Source: Blautia glucerasea (GTDB lineage: Bacteria; Bacillota; Clostridia; Lachnospirales; Lachnospiraceae). From it: a stretch of DNA of 64,000 nt. Each line of letters begins with the position of its first letter. Positions within the stretch are counted from its first letter, which is position 1. The DNA lies in the NCBI RefSeq assembly GCF_020537505.1, contig NZ_JAJBMO010000006.1:142077-206076 (forward strand). Direction: 5' to 3'. This document shows positions 42,610 to 51,986 of this stretch, piece after piece. The position numbers and the translations under genes were made by a program. The notes under the pieces were generated by a model. It was given only the letters and a program-made list of their open reading frames with translations. It did not search any database and had not been told where the DNA came from.

Positions 42610-44943
42610 CTACTCCACATTTTTCAGCGCCACATCCATAGGAATCTTCTTAATCCTTCTAAATTGCAGCAGGGCTACCAGCACATATGCCCCCATCCCC
42701 ATTGCAAACATCTCCGGATAAACCGCTGGTTTCAGATATAAGGTAAGCCATCCAGAAAAAGAGGACATCAGATATCCGTATATTCCATGAATGGTCCAGG
42801 TGGACAACCCCAGGCTAAGCAAAATGGACAACACGACTACCCACGTAGTAGAAGTGAGATAAAGGCTGTTGATCTCCCTGTTCTCATACCCCAGAATCTT
42901 TACCATAGAAATGGCATTGGCATTTTTTTCAATAATCAGCTTGGTAAGCAGATAGATCAAAAGAGCAAACAGCACAACTGCAAATACATTGATCAGCTTA
43001 AACATCTCTCCCATAGACACATCCAGCTGACGGCTGACCTTTGTCAGATCGTCCTCTGTAATCGTTGTTGCGATCAAATCCTCATCCAGATCTGTGATCT
43101 TTTCCCTGGAAAAATAACCGTTAAAGTACCCCTCCTTTTCCCCAAAGTTTTCCCTGTAAGAAGTAATCGGCATAAACACCGTCAACGAAGCCGGATAATC
43201 GTAGATTCCCTGCACGGTAAACTCATAGGTCTCGCTTCCGTAGGCTTCCTTCAGCACAATGGTATCCCCGGTCTTTATCTTATACTTTTCTGCATAACCG
43301 TCGGAAATCAGAACTCCATCTGTTGGAAGCTCCGCGCTTACATATGTACTGTTCTCTGAAATCCCATAGACCGTTATGGTCTCGCCATCCTGATCTGGCA
43401 GTACGTTTTTCATGGAATTCAGGCAGAACTTTTCTGCGGACGCTTCATTGGTTTTCATGGACGGAGTGAGGAATTTCTGTAGCATTCCCATAACTGTATA
43501 CCGTTCCTTCTCGTCTGGCTCCTCCGGTACATTCAGCACATACTGATACGGCGCAATCATATTTTTCAAAATTTCTTCCTGATAATGATCCAAGAGCGGC
43601 TTCATCATCATTCCAAAAAGCAGCAGCACATTTGCAAAAAAGATTCCAATAAATAAAGTCAGATAACTGGATTTATTCTGCAGGATAATACGCAGCCGGA
43701 AGCGGTTGAAAAACTTAAAGTCCGGAAGACGCACAGCTTTTTTCCGTTTGGATGTGGACAGATCATGACGCAGGAATTTCAAAGGAGAAAGACGCAGTTT
43801 TCCTGAAATCAGGATCAGATTGATTCCCAGCATGATCACTACCGGAACCACTGTGGTCAGTATAAATGCATCTGCATTCCAGCGTGTTTCATAGGTCGGC
43901 AGGCTGTAGCTGCCATAATACATACCTGCACAAAGATCTTTAAAGGAAGTGTAGCCCAGCACGTTTCCAAGAACAGAAGCAACCACAGTTACGATCAACG
44001 GCATGGAAATATAGTGGAACAGAAGTTCTCTTCTGGAATATCCGGAAGCACGCAGGGTCCCGATCACAGAAGCTTCTTTTGTAATGGTATTATTTGTTGT
44101 AACTGCAAACACAAAAGCAATGATCACGATCAGAATATACAGCAGCACCTCCATCATAGCCTTATCACCGCCCATGTCCTCACCGGTAAAAGTGATGGCT
44201 TGATTGGAATAGGCTGGGATAAAGCCTGTCACATTTCCATATTTAACCAGAACCTCCAGAAAATCCTCAGACATGTTTTTTGCTTCAATATCATCCTTTG
44301 GTGCCGTCTCATACTGCCAGGAATAGCGGTACTCCAGGTGGGTGGTTCCAAAAACATCCGCACCTTCTTCTGTCATAATACCCACACCGAATTTTACAGC
44401 ATCAAACATCATATCGCTGTTATCAGAAAATAAACAACTGTAGTCGGGTAATGCTACATATCCGGTAACCTTCAGCTGTTCTCCCCCAATTTCTATCTTG
44501 TCGCCAACCTTCAGCTTGTTATTATCTGCATACATCCGGTCAATAGCGATCTCGTTTTTCCCAGCTGGCATCACGCCTGACATCAGGCACACAAGATTCA
44601 TATCGGTGCGATCCTGATAAATACGCATGGTTCCCTCTTCGTTTCCATCCAGGTCTGCATCCACAGCTTCATCGCGGTAAAAGTTTTCGCAGATTCGTAC
44701 TTTTCCATTTTTTTCAATTTTCTTCAGATCACTTTCGCTGGCTTTCGAAGAGAGGGTAAAGTTGCCATGTTCAATGTTATATTTTTCGAAACCTTCGTCA
44801 TAGGCTGCCAGCATACTGTCATCCGCCACCAGAAATCCCGAGACAAAACCTATGGTCAATGTCATAAACAGAAAAATCACAATATATTTTCCGAAATCAC
44901 TTTTCAATTCTCTTGGAAGACGTTTCCACAATGGATTCTTCAT
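42610..44943 (-). CDS. ABC transporter permease with two FtsX domains (MacB-like)
   Basis: The 777-residue membrane protein starts with a membrane span (YIVIFLFMTLTIGFVSGFLV), then a large extracellular domain and an FtsX core (YILIVIIAFVFAVTTNNTITKEASVIGTLRASGYSRRELLFHY). A second span, extracellular domain and FtsX core (AVVLFALLIYLLTKLIIEKN, SMVKILGYENREI) follow. Such permeases export peptides, lipids or metal chelates by mechanotransmission, or sense drugs. It lies 11 bp after its ATPase gene. Its operon promoter carries a metal-box-like site, unusual for this class. Confidence 0.92.
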   Translation of the reverse strand: MKNPLWKRLPRELKSDFGKYIVIFLFMTLTIGFVSGFLVADDSMLAAYDEGFEKYNIEHGNFTLSSKASESDLKKIEKNGKVRICENFYRDEAVDADLDGNEEGTMRIYQDRTDMNLVCLMSGVMPAGKNEIAIDRMYADNNKLKVGDKIEIGGEQLKVTGYVALPDYSCLFSDNSDMMFDAVKFGVGIMTEEGADVFGTTHLEYRYSWQYETAPKDDIEAKNMSEDFLEVLVKYGNVTGFIPAYSNQAITFTGEDMGGDKAMMEVLLYILIVIIAFVFAVTTNNTITKEASVIGTLRASGYSRRELLFHYISMPLIVTVVASVLGNVLGYTSFKDLCAGMYYGSYSLPTYETRWNADAFILTTVVPVVIMLGINLILISGKLRLSPLKFLRHDLSTSKRKKAVRLPDFKFFNRFRLRIILQNKSSYLTLFIGIFFANVLLLFGMMMKPLLDHYQEEILKNMIAPYQYVLNVPEEPDEKERYTVMGMLQKFLTPSMKTNEASAEKFCLNSMKNVLPDQDGETITVYGISENSTYVSAELPTDGVLISDGYAEKYKIKTGDTIVLKEAYGSETYEFTVQGIYDYPASLTVFMPITSYRENFGEKEGYFNGYFSREKITDLDEDLIATTITEDDLTKVSRQLDVSMGEMFKLINVFAVVLFALLIYLLTKLIIEKNANAISMVKILGYENREINSLYLTSTTWVVVLSILLSLGLSTWTIHGIYGYLMSSFSGWLTLYLKPAVYPEMFAMGMGAYVLVALLQFRRIKKIPMDVALKNVE

Positions 44944-44954
44944 AGTACACCGCC

Positions 44955-45653
44955 TTACCAGTCCAGGTCGTCAGCTGCGACTTTGGACTCATTTAGATAA
45001 TTTTTGCGGATCTGACCATCACGGAGCTTCACCACACGGTCTGCCATATTTTTGATGGCATCGTTGTGGGTAACCATGATGATGGTATTTCCATACTTCT
45101 GGTTGACCTGCTCGATCAAACGCAGAATTTCCTTGGAGGTGTTGTAATCCAGCGCTCCTGTTGGCTCATCGCAAAGAAGGATGTCCGGATTTTTTACAAT
45201 GGCACGACCAATCGCTGTTCTCTGCTGCTGACCGCCGGAAAGCTGGTTTGGAAGCTTATGTCTGTGCTCATAAAGCCCCAGGGTATGAAGCAATTCATCA
45301 ATATCCAGGGCCTTATCGCTGAGATAGGCTCCCACTTCGATATTTTCCTTCACATTTAAATTGGGGATCAGATTATACATCTGGAAAACATAGCCCAAAT
45401 GCTTCCGGCGGTAAAGAGTCAGCGCCTTATCCTTCATATCCCCTGTTTTTTCCCCGTTTATGGAAATATAGCCCTCATCTGGCTCATCAATTCCACCGAT
45501 AATATTCAAAAGTGTGGATTTTCCGGAACCAGACGGTCCAAGAAGCACGCAGAATTCGCCTTTTTCCACAGAAAAATCAATTCCTCGGAGAACCTCTGTC
45601 CTGCTGTCTCCAGAACCGAAGCCTTTCTTCAAACCTTTGATTTCAAGAAACAT
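44955..45653 (-). CDS. ABC transporter ATP-binding protein (MacB/LolD-type)
   Basis: The 232-residue ATPase has Walker A GPSGSGKST (about residues 38-46), the signature LSGGQQQR, Walker B LLCDEPTGALD and the switch histidine in MVTHND. It powers the FtsX-type permease downstream. AGGGAGG precedes the ATG. Upstream are three palindromes, including an iron-box-like site at 45733, so the pair may belong to the metal regulon. Confidence 0.95.
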   Translation of the reverse strand: MFLEIKGLKKGFGSGDSRTEVLRGIDFSVEKGEFCVLLGPSGSGKSTLLNIIGGIDEPDEGYISINGEKTGDMKDKALTLYRRKHLGYVFQMYNLIPNLNVKENIEVGAYLSDKALDIDELLHTLGLYEHRHKLPNQLSGGQQQRTAIGRAIVKNPDILLCDEPTGALDYNTSKEILRLIEQVNQKYGNTIIMVTHNDAIKNMADRVVKLRDGQIRKNYLNESKVAADDLDW

Positions 45654-45678
45654 CTTTTTTCCTCCCTATAAACAATTT

Positions 45679-45692
45679 TAGTTCACGAACTA
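45679..45692. promoter_or_regulatory. Palindrome in the ABC transporter leader
   Basis: TAGTTC AC GAACTA is a perfect 6-2-6 inverted repeat 26 bp before the ATPase start. It may be an operator for a further regulator. Confidence 0.4.
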
Positions 45693-45732
45693 TTTTCTCT
45701 CAAAACAATTACAGTGATTTCTACGCCGTCTT

Positions 45733-45748
45733 GTTAGTTCTTGCTAAC
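45733..45748. promoter_or_regulatory. Iron-box-like operator upstream of the ABC transporter
   Basis: GTTAG TTCTTG CTAAC is a perfect inverted repeat just after a TATGAT -10-like sequence on the minus strand, so a bound repressor would block the start of transcription. Confidence 0.75.
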
Positions 45749-45794
45749 TTATGTTTATCATAACTCTTTTATCTGGATATGAAAAGAAGTGTAT

Positions 45795-45811
45795 TTGAGA
45801 ATAATTCTCAA
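45795..45811. promoter_or_regulatory. Perfect Fur-box-like palindrome
   Basis: TTGAGAATAATTCTCAA is a perfect 17-bp palindrome whose core TGAGAAT-A-ATTCTCA has the 7-1-7 Fur/PerR geometry. It lies between the ABC operon and the divergent sensor-GGDEF gene and could serve either. Confidence 0.6.
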
Positions 45812-45986
45812 CAACAGCAGTTTCGTTTTTTCGAAAAATATTTTGTTAAAAATTACTTTTACCGAAATTGGTTTTTGAGATTTTCCAATATATTTTTCAC
45901 AAAAGATGTGGTATTTCCACAGATAATTCGATATAATACTAACAATGTTTATAGTTTTGTACAAACTGTCCTTGGGAGATTTTTAC

Positions 45987-47894
45987 ATGAAGAAAATAGC
46001 ACTTATTACAGACGGTTGGGGACGTTATGTAACCTATACCTGGATTCAGGGATATCGGAATTACATGGCTGCCCACCAGTCAGATATGGATTTATACATT
46101 TTCCAGAGCTTCGGAAATTTCAGTATGGATGAGAAGCATAATGCAGGGGAATACAACATCACACGGCTTCCTGATTTTTCAGAATTTGACGGCATCCTTC
46201 TGGATCTGGCCACCGTGTCCCAGCCAGACCTGATTGCAGAGGTGATCGAACGTGCCAGGAAAAGCGGCGTCCCAACTGTTTCCCTTCTGGAACAGATTCC
46301 TGGACTGTATCATTCCGGAATTGACAACTACAAAGCCATTAACAGTGTTGTTGAGCATCTGATCACCGAACATGGATGCCGGACTCTGAATTACATTGGC
46401 GGACCTGAATTTAATAAGGAAAATCAACTCCGTTTCAAGGCTTACAAGGATGCCCTTCTTCACCATGGGATTTCCTTCGAGGAACAGCGTGTGATCCATC
46501 ATAATTACGAAATTGAAACCGGAATCCAGGCCTTTTCCAAATTTAAAGAAATGGATCTGCTTCCAGATGCCTTTGTATGTGTCAACGACAATACTGCGGT
46601 CGGTGTCTGCCTGGCTGCCAAAGAAGCGGGCTATTCGATCCCCGGGGATTTTCTGGTAACCGGTTTCGACAATGAGGACAAGGCATCCTACTATGATCCA
46701 AGAATTACCACCGTAGGCTTTTCCAAGGCTGATGTTATGGCAGGTGCTCTTCTGCTTCTGGAAAAAATCTGGCAGGGGAAGGCTGAAGCCACTTATGTGT
46801 ACGCACCTTTCAACTACGTTTTTCAGGAAAGCTGCGGCTGTATTTCCAAAAATCCGCCAGACCGGGGAGAGTATGTGATCGGACGGATCATAGCAGAAGC
46901 ACGCCAGAGCGATATGCAGAACTGGATGATGGATCTGAACCGTGTTCTCCTGGACTGCTCCGGATACACAGAGCTTGCAGGGCGCATGCAGACCTGGCTG
47001 ACTGAGCATGGCTGCGGAAATATTTATCTGTTTATGAATCCAGATATCTTTATGAGTGAAAATGTGGATGTGCTTCCTGAAATCCCAGACGACACCTATC
47101 TGACTCATGGATATCCAAATGAAATGACACTGGTTTACCCCCGTCAGGAAAATCAAAAGCCACAGCAGCTTGATCTGAAAGAGGTTCTTGCCCTTCCACG
47201 AAAAGAGTCTGGTGGAAAGCAAAATATTTACCAGTTCTGTCCTCTGCATTTTCGTGAACGGGAAATCGGCTTCCTGATCATCACCAATTGTGATTATCTG
47301 CTGGAGCATCAGTTCCTGTTCGAAACCTTAAATGCACTCCAGACCTCCATAGAGGCCCTGTATGCAAGGCTTACCCTGCGTAAAATGAACAAGCAGCTTT
47401 CCCAGCTTTATATCCACGATTCCCTCACCGGACTTTACAACCGGATGGCATATGAGAAGCTGGCTCTTCCTCTTTTCCATCAATGTATGCGGGAAAATCA
47501 GCCAGTGGGAATCATGTTTGTGGACGCAGATCACCTGAAATATATCAACGATAACTTTGGTCATGATATGGGAAATCTTGCCATCAGCAGCATTGCTTCC
47601 GTTCTGCGGCAGCTCTGTCCTGCGGAGTCCATTTCCATGCGCTATGGCGGAGATGAATTCGTGTGTGTGATTCCTTATTCTGATGAGCTGCAAATGCAGG
47701 AGCTAGCTCATACCCTTCAGACTTCTCTGGATGCACTTTCTGCCAACAGCCGGGTGGGCTTCCCCATTGAGGCAAGCATCGGCTGGGTGAGCGCCGAGGA
47801 TCCAATTCTGACTCTGAATGATTATATCAATCTGGCAGACGAAAAAATGTACTCTGCAAAAAAGTCCAGAAAAGCAGAGCGGAAGGATTCCTAA
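45987..47894 (+). CDS. Periplasmic-binding-type (LacI-like) sensor fused to a GGDEF diguanylate cyclase
   Basis: The 635-residue protein starts with a ligand-binding domain of the LacI/PBP1 class without its DNA-binding part (residues 1-285; DGWGRYVTYTWIQGYRNYM, LNYIGGPEFNKENQLRF, FVCVNDNTAVGVCLAAKEAGY). A Cys-containing hinge (ESCGC) and a middle GAF-like segment follow, then a GGDEF domain with DSLTGLYNRMAYE near 477 and RYGGDEF near 552. With no signal peptide or membrane span, it would bind a sugar-like ligand in the cytoplasm and control cyclic-di-GMP. GGGAG precedes the ATG. Confidence 0.92.
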   Translation: MKKIALITDGWGRYVTYTWIQGYRNYMAAHQSDMDLYIFQSFGNFSMDEKHNAGEYNITRLPDFSEFDGILLDLATVSQPDLIAEVIERARKSGVPTVSLLEQIPGLYHSGIDNYKAINSVVEHLITEHGCRTLNYIGGPEFNKENQLRFKAYKDALLHHGISFEEQRVIHHNYEIETGIQAFSKFKEMDLLPDAFVCVNDNTAVGVCLAAKEAGYSIPGDFLVTGFDNEDKASYYDPRITTVGFSKADVMAGALLLLEKIWQGKAEATYVYAPFNYVFQESCGCISKNPPDRGEYVIGRIIAEARQSDMQNWMMDLNRVLLDCSGYTELAGRMQTWLTEHGCGNIYLFMNPDIFMSENVDVLPEIPDDTYLTHGYPNEMTLVYPRQENQKPQQLDLKEVLALPRKESGGKQNIYQFCPLHFREREIGFLIITNCDYLLEHQFLFETLNALQTSIEALYARLTLRKMNKQLSQLYIHDSLTGLYNRMAYEKLALPLFHQCMRENQPVGIMFVDADHLKYINDNFGHDMGNLAISSIASVLRQLCPAESISMRYGGDEFVCVIPYSDELQMQELAHTLQTSLDALSANSRVGFPIEASIGWVSAEDPILTLNDYINLADEKMYSAKKSRKAERKDS

Positions 47895-47934
47895 ACGGAC
47901 AGGACGCCTCTGGCGACATCACCATATAGGAAAA

Positions 47935-49929
47935 TCAGTTACTTTGCAGCTGACGTTCAGAACTTTCCCCGTAAAAAAATGTATGATACCAAATCAGGAA
48001 GGTAAGGACTGTCCATATCTTGCGGCTGTTGTCCTTTTTCCCTTCTTTATGTTCTCTCAGAAGCTGGAGCAATTTTTCTGTATGAAAAAATTCTTCAGCT
48101 TCTTTTGATGTAAACACTTCTTTCACCATCTGGTACCAGTCGTCCTGGCGCAGCCACACACGGATGGGAATTGGAAATCCCAGCTTCTTCCTTCCGTCCG
48201 TATCCTGGGGAATATACTTCGAAACTGCTTTTCGGAAAATATCCTTCGTCGTACCGTCAGCAATCTTGGCTTCCTTAGGCAGCCCTGCTGCCAGCGCCCA
48301 TACTTCCTTGTCCAGAAATGGCACCCGCACTTCCAGGGAATGGGCCATACTCATCTTGTCCGCTTTCTGAAGGATATCGCCGGGAAGCCAGTAATTCAGG
48401 TCAACGGACTGCATTTTCTCCATATCCTGAAGGTGGGATTTTCCCAAGCTTCCACTTTTCTTTTCTATTCTGCACGCTTTATCTGTGTGCTTATTTCTAT
48501 CTGTCTTTCCAAAGAAACGGTCATTTTCGATTTCTTTATAAAACGGATTCAGGTATTCCTGGGTTGTCTGCCCTGTCACGCCACCTTTTAAAATCTGATT
48601 TTTTTCTTTTTCACCATAAATATATGCATTTCCGATAAATCGTTCTTCTACTTTCTTTCCTGCGCGGATCAGGAAGTCCCTGCCTTTCACATCTGGCAGT
48701 TTCGCTGCCAGCCGGCCTACTGCCCTTCTGATTCCAAATGGAACCCAGCCAACCATTTTCAGTGCTTCCGGCTCCCGGTAAATGTTATATCCGCCGAAAA
48801 GCTCATCCGCACCCTCCCCGGAAAGCACTACTTTCACATGCTTCGCTGCTTCCTGCGCCAGGAAATAAAGGGCAACTGCAGATGCATCCCCTGAAGGTTC
48901 GTCCATATGGTACATCACATCCGGGAGGGAATTCCAGAATTCTTCCTTGGAAATGATTTTTATATGGTGCTTCAGGCCTGCTGCTTTCGCAACCTGGGCA
49001 GCTTTTTCCACTTCATTGTACCGAATGCCTTCGTCAAACCCTACGGTAAAGGCCTGGTCTGCTCCGGAGGCGGCTGCCAGATAGCCAGAATCCACGCCGC
49101 CAGACAGGAATGCGCCAACCTCCACATCGCTTAGCATGTGGTGCTTTAAAGTATCGTCCAGGATGGTTTCGAGCTGTGCCTGAAGCTGCTGCATATCAGG
49201 TTTTCCACCCTGACGAAGCTTAACAACAGGCTCCGCCAGTTCATCTTTCCACTGTCCAGGTGTCAATCTGGCTTTAAAATACGATTTTATTTCATATTTC
49301 CCATCTCTATAAATAAGCACATGCCCTGGCATCAGCTTATAAATTCCTTTAAAAAAGGTCTCTTCCAGTGCTGAATATTGAAAGGACAGATACTGCTCCA
49401 ACGCTAGCCTGTTCACTTCTCTCTTATACCCTGGGAATGCCAGGATGCTCTTGATTTCAGATGCAAATACGAAATGCCCGTCGATCTGCGCATAATACAC
49501 CGGCTTGATTCCAAAGAAGTCTCTTGCCAGCATCAAAGTCTGCTCCTTCTCATTCCACACAGCAAATCCGAACATTCCCCTCAGCTTGTCCAAGGCCTTT
49601 TCCCCATACTGCTGAACGGTATTCACCAGCACTTCCGTATCCGAATGGGTGCGGAAAGAAATACCAGCTGCCTCTAATTCAGCCCGCAGTTCCTTATAAT
49701 CATAAATCTCTCCGTTAAAAACAATATGCAGATTCCCATCCGCACTTTCCATAGGCTGCTGTCCATCCTCCAGGTCAATAATGCTAAGCCTTCTAAATCC
49801 AAGGGTAATCTCGCCACCACAAAAAGAGCCTTCACTGTCTGGCCCTCTATGTTCAATGGATTTCATCATTCTCTCGATTACAGCCTTCTGATCATTCCTG
49901 TAACCGGTAAATCCACAGATACCGCACAT
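47935..49929 (-). CDS. asnB: Asparagine synthase (glutamine-hydrolysing)
   Basis: The 664-residue enzyme has the N-terminal glutaminase domain with catalytic Cys2 (MCGICGFTG), RRLSIIDLEDGQQPM and HIVFNGEIYDY. The C-terminal synthetase domain has the PP-loop SGGVDSGYLAA and GEGADELFGGYNIY. It makes asparagine from aspartate, ATP and glutamine. Slightly longer than typical E. coli AsnB, it has an insert rich in Lys and Arg around residues 465-500, before SVDLNYWLPGDILQKADKMSM. GGAGGAAG precedes the ATG. Single gene. Confidence 0.96.
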   Translation of the reverse strand: MCGICGFTGYRNDQKAVIERMMKSIEHRGPDSEGSFCGGEITLGFRRLSIIDLEDGQQPMESADGNLHIVFNGEIYDYKELRAELEAAGISFRTHSDTEVLVNTVQQYGEKALDKLRGMFGFAVWNEKEQTLMLARDFFGIKPVYYAQIDGHFVFASEIKSILAFPGYKREVNRLALEQYLSFQYSALEETFFKGIYKLMPGHVLIYRDGKYEIKSYFKARLTPGQWKDELAEPVVKLRQGGKPDMQQLQAQLETILDDTLKHHMLSDVEVGAFLSGGVDSGYLAAASGADQAFTVGFDEGIRYNEVEKAAQVAKAAGLKHHIKIISKEEFWNSLPDVMYHMDEPSGDASAVALYFLAQEAAKHVKVVLSGEGADELFGGYNIYREPEALKMVGWVPFGIRRAVGRLAAKLPDVKGRDFLIRAGKKVEERFIGNAYIYGEKEKNQILKGGVTGQTTQEYLNPFYKEIENDRFFGKTDRNKHTDKACRIEKKSGSLGKSHLQDMEKMQSVDLNYWLPGDILQKADKMSMAHSLEVRVPFLDKEVWALAAGLPKEAKIADGTTKDIFRKAVSKYIPQDTDGRKKLGFPIPIRVWLRQDDWYQMVKEVFTSKEAEEFFHTEKLLQLLREHKEGKKDNSRKIWTVLTFLIWYHTFFYGESSERQLQSN

Positions 49930-50205
49930 ATCTTCCTCCGTATTTAACCGCCGCGCACTTCTGCCGCGGCATTATATTTTTTTTTCCCTTTACGCTTCCT
50001 CTTCCCCTTGAGTATGCAAATGGCACAGAATGTACCTTGAAGTGAACTTTAGAATCAAAGTTTGAGATATTATAACATAAACCAAAACTGTCCATGTATT
50101 TACTATTTTCTCATACCAGACTACAATACCCGAATTCAAGTGAAATCTACCGCAAAGTGGCATGTAAATTACAAAATGATTTTTGGTATAAAATCGCCCC
50201 TGCTG
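49930..50205. other. Upstream region of asnB
   Basis: AT-rich promoter-like sequence lies here on the minus strand. I looked for a T-box leader, which asparagine genes can have, and saw none. No gene. Confidence 0.5.
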
Positions 50206-50244
50206 AAAAAACGGAACCACTGATTTCTCAATGCTTCCGCTTTT
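50206..50244 (-). terminator. Terminator of the sigma/anti-sigma operon; direct repeat C1
   Basis: On the minus strand GCGGAAGCATTGA pairs with TCAGTGGTTCCG and is followed by TTTTTT. The sequence is nearly identical to C2 (53540-53577), the terminator of tRNA-Arg. Confidence 0.85.
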
Positions 50245-50301
50245 TCCGCAGGCGGTCAATACAGAGGTTTCTTGTGATTCGTCCGCAAAAATGTGCCCAA
50301 T

Positions 50302-51363
50302 TTACTTTTGTAAATCAACCGTAATACTCTCACCTATCGGAACCGCCAGATCTTCCGGTGCCTGGTTTTCGCCATATACGGTTCCAGTTTCTTCTATATA
50401 AGCATCTTCTGATTCCTTCTGTTCTTGGGAAACAATTTCTCCTGCAGTTCCTGAAAAGCGATAGAGTTGCAAATTTAATTGCTTTGCATGATCCGGAATT
50501 TCAAGATTTTCTAATTCAAAGATCAAATTCGGTTTTTCATAGGAAGTGAGATCAAAAACATATTCATTTCCTAAGTCGTCTTTTCCACGAAGCCAGAATT
50601 CATCATCTTCTGCCATATCAGAAAATACCCCCGAAATGGTGCATCCAAAGATATTGTATTTCATTTCTGAAAGCAAAAATGTCTGATCTTTCTCAAGCGG
50701 TATGGACGTTTGAATGTCAATCTCTTTTGTATCCGCTTCCAACTTTTCTGGATCTGCTGTAAATGAAAATTCATACGCATCCTTCTCTTCAACCTGCCCA
50801 TTTTCATTTTGAAACGTTCCTATTTCAATTTCAAATTTCTGGGAACGATCAGCTTTACTTCTATTAAACTTCGCTACAAAGTATTTGGAAGCTGTTTTTT
50901 CTGATCCTGTGCTGTTATTAAGCGTATATTGCCTTTCTAGCTCTAATGACTCCCCATCAACAGATGCCTGGACACTGTTCAGGGAAATATCATTTTCGTC
51001 TGTCAGAGAATATGCAACCCAGAGACTTTTTTCATCCGCAGCAACCTCCTCCAAAGAAACCGCAATCCCATTTTTTTCAATTGTCTTTTGGATTGCTTTC
51101 ACATATTCATCTGTGCCCTTCTCAATTCCTAAAATCCGCCCAATAAGGGAGGTCATTTTATACCAGGCTGCTTTCACCTCTTTCTGATGAATAAGACCAG
51201 CGCCAATGACTGCCACTAATAGGCTGCAGGCGGCCGCAACCCTTATGTAATGCTGGACTATTACGATTTTATTTTCTTTCCATGGTTTAGCCGCCTGATA
51301 GATGTATTTCTCATCGATCTCCTCAAACGCAGTTAAAAATTCCCACCCTTTACTCTCCTTCAT
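50302..51363 (-). CDS. DUF4179-type anti-sigma factor
   Basis: The 353-residue membrane protein has a short cytoplasmic N-terminus (EEIDEKYIYQAAKPWKENK), one membrane span (VAAACSLLVAVIGAGLI) and an extracellular region with the DUF4179 pattern (GTDEYVKAIQKTIEKNGIAVSLEEVAADEKSLWVAYS). It overlaps the upstream ECF sigma gene by 14 bp, the usual arrangement for a sigma/anti-sigma pair. It should hold the sigma factor at the membrane until an envelope signal releases it. Confidence 0.88.
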   Translation of the reverse strand: MKESKGWEFLTAFEEIDEKYIYQAAKPWKENKIVIVQHYIRVAAACSLLVAVIGAGLIHQKEVKAAWYKMTSLIGRILGIEKGTDEYVKAIQKTIEKNGIAVSLEEVAADEKSLWVAYSLTDENDISLNSVQASVDGESLELERQYTLNNSTGSEKTASKYFVAKFNRSKADRSQKFEIEIGTFQNENGQVEEKDAYEFSFTADPEKLEADTKEIDIQTSIPLEKDQTFLLSEMKYNIFGCTISGVFSDMAEDDEFWLRGKDDLGNEYVFDLTSYEKPNLIFELENLEIPDHAKQLNLQLYRFSGTAGEIVSQEQKESEDAYIEETGTVYGENQAPEDLAVPIGESITVDLQK

Positions 51364-51916
51364 AGCCAGCCTCCTTTAACAAACCATAAAGTTTTTTCCT
51401 ACTGCGAGCCAAAATTGACTTGATCTTGCTTTCCCCACAGGCATGCCGGTCCGCTATCTTTTTTATAGGATCCATATACCAATAACGCCTTATAAAGATA
51501 TCCCGGTCACGTTCAGAAAGCTTCCCTAAAAAGAAGTCAAACAACTTTACAAGTTCCTTCTTTTTCAGGTAGTCCTCAATGTCAGAAGAAATTGCATTTC
51601 CAATCTTTTCCACCTCTCCTGCAATATCCTCCATATGGGAATCCACTCGTTTCTGCGCATTTCTTTTGCGATAGCGGTCTATCGCTGTATTTCTTGTTAT
51701 TTTAGAAACAAAGGAAGACAAAACAGATGGTCTCCTGGGCGGAATGTTATTCCATGTAAAAAGCCATGTATCATTTACACACTCCTCGGAGTCTTCCCTG
51801 TTATACAAAATATTCTGTGCAATCCTATAACACATATTCTGATATTTGTTTTTTGTCTCTACAATTGCATTTTCATCTCTGGCAAAATACAAGTTAATGA
51901 TCTGTGAATCATCCAT
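51350..51916 (-). CDS. ECF-type RNA polymerase sigma factor
   Basis: The 188-residue protein has sigma region 2 (MCYRIAQNILYNREDSEECVNDTWLFTWNNIP) and region 4 (KLSERDRDIFIRRYWYMDPIKKIADRHACGESKIKSILARSRKKL). The linker is variable, as in ECF sigmas. The ATG at 51914-51916 has AAAGGAGG upstream; an extension to 51940 has no site. It is co-transcribed with its DUF4179 anti-sigma and may also drive the small exported protein upstream. Confidence 0.92.
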   Translation of the reverse strand: MDDSQIINLYFARDENAIVETKNKYQNMCYRIAQNILYNREDSEECVNDTWLFTWNNIPPRRPSVLSSFVSKITRNTAIDRYRKRNAQKRVDSHMEDIAGEVEKIGNAISSDIEDYLKKKELVKLFDFFLGKLSERDRDIFIRRYWYMDPIKKIADRHACGESKIKSILARSRKKLYGLLKEAGYEGE

Positions 51917-51986
51917 CCTGTGCCCTCCTTTCTTTTTCACTTTATATCACGTATTTTATTACAATTGGTCGCAAAAAGAGAATTTT

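Noticed and set aside
46179..47309. Minus-strand frame of 376 codons opposite the sensor-GGDEF gene
   Set aside because: The plus-strand gene has clear domains. The antisense frame has none.
49930..50301. Possible T-box leader upstream of asnB
   Set aside because: No T-box core sequence (GGGTGGTACCGCG-like) or specifier-loop layout could be seen.
50094..50324. Plus-strand 76-codon frame in the asnB upstream region
   Set aside because: Spans the terminator C1 and lacks a ribosome binding site.
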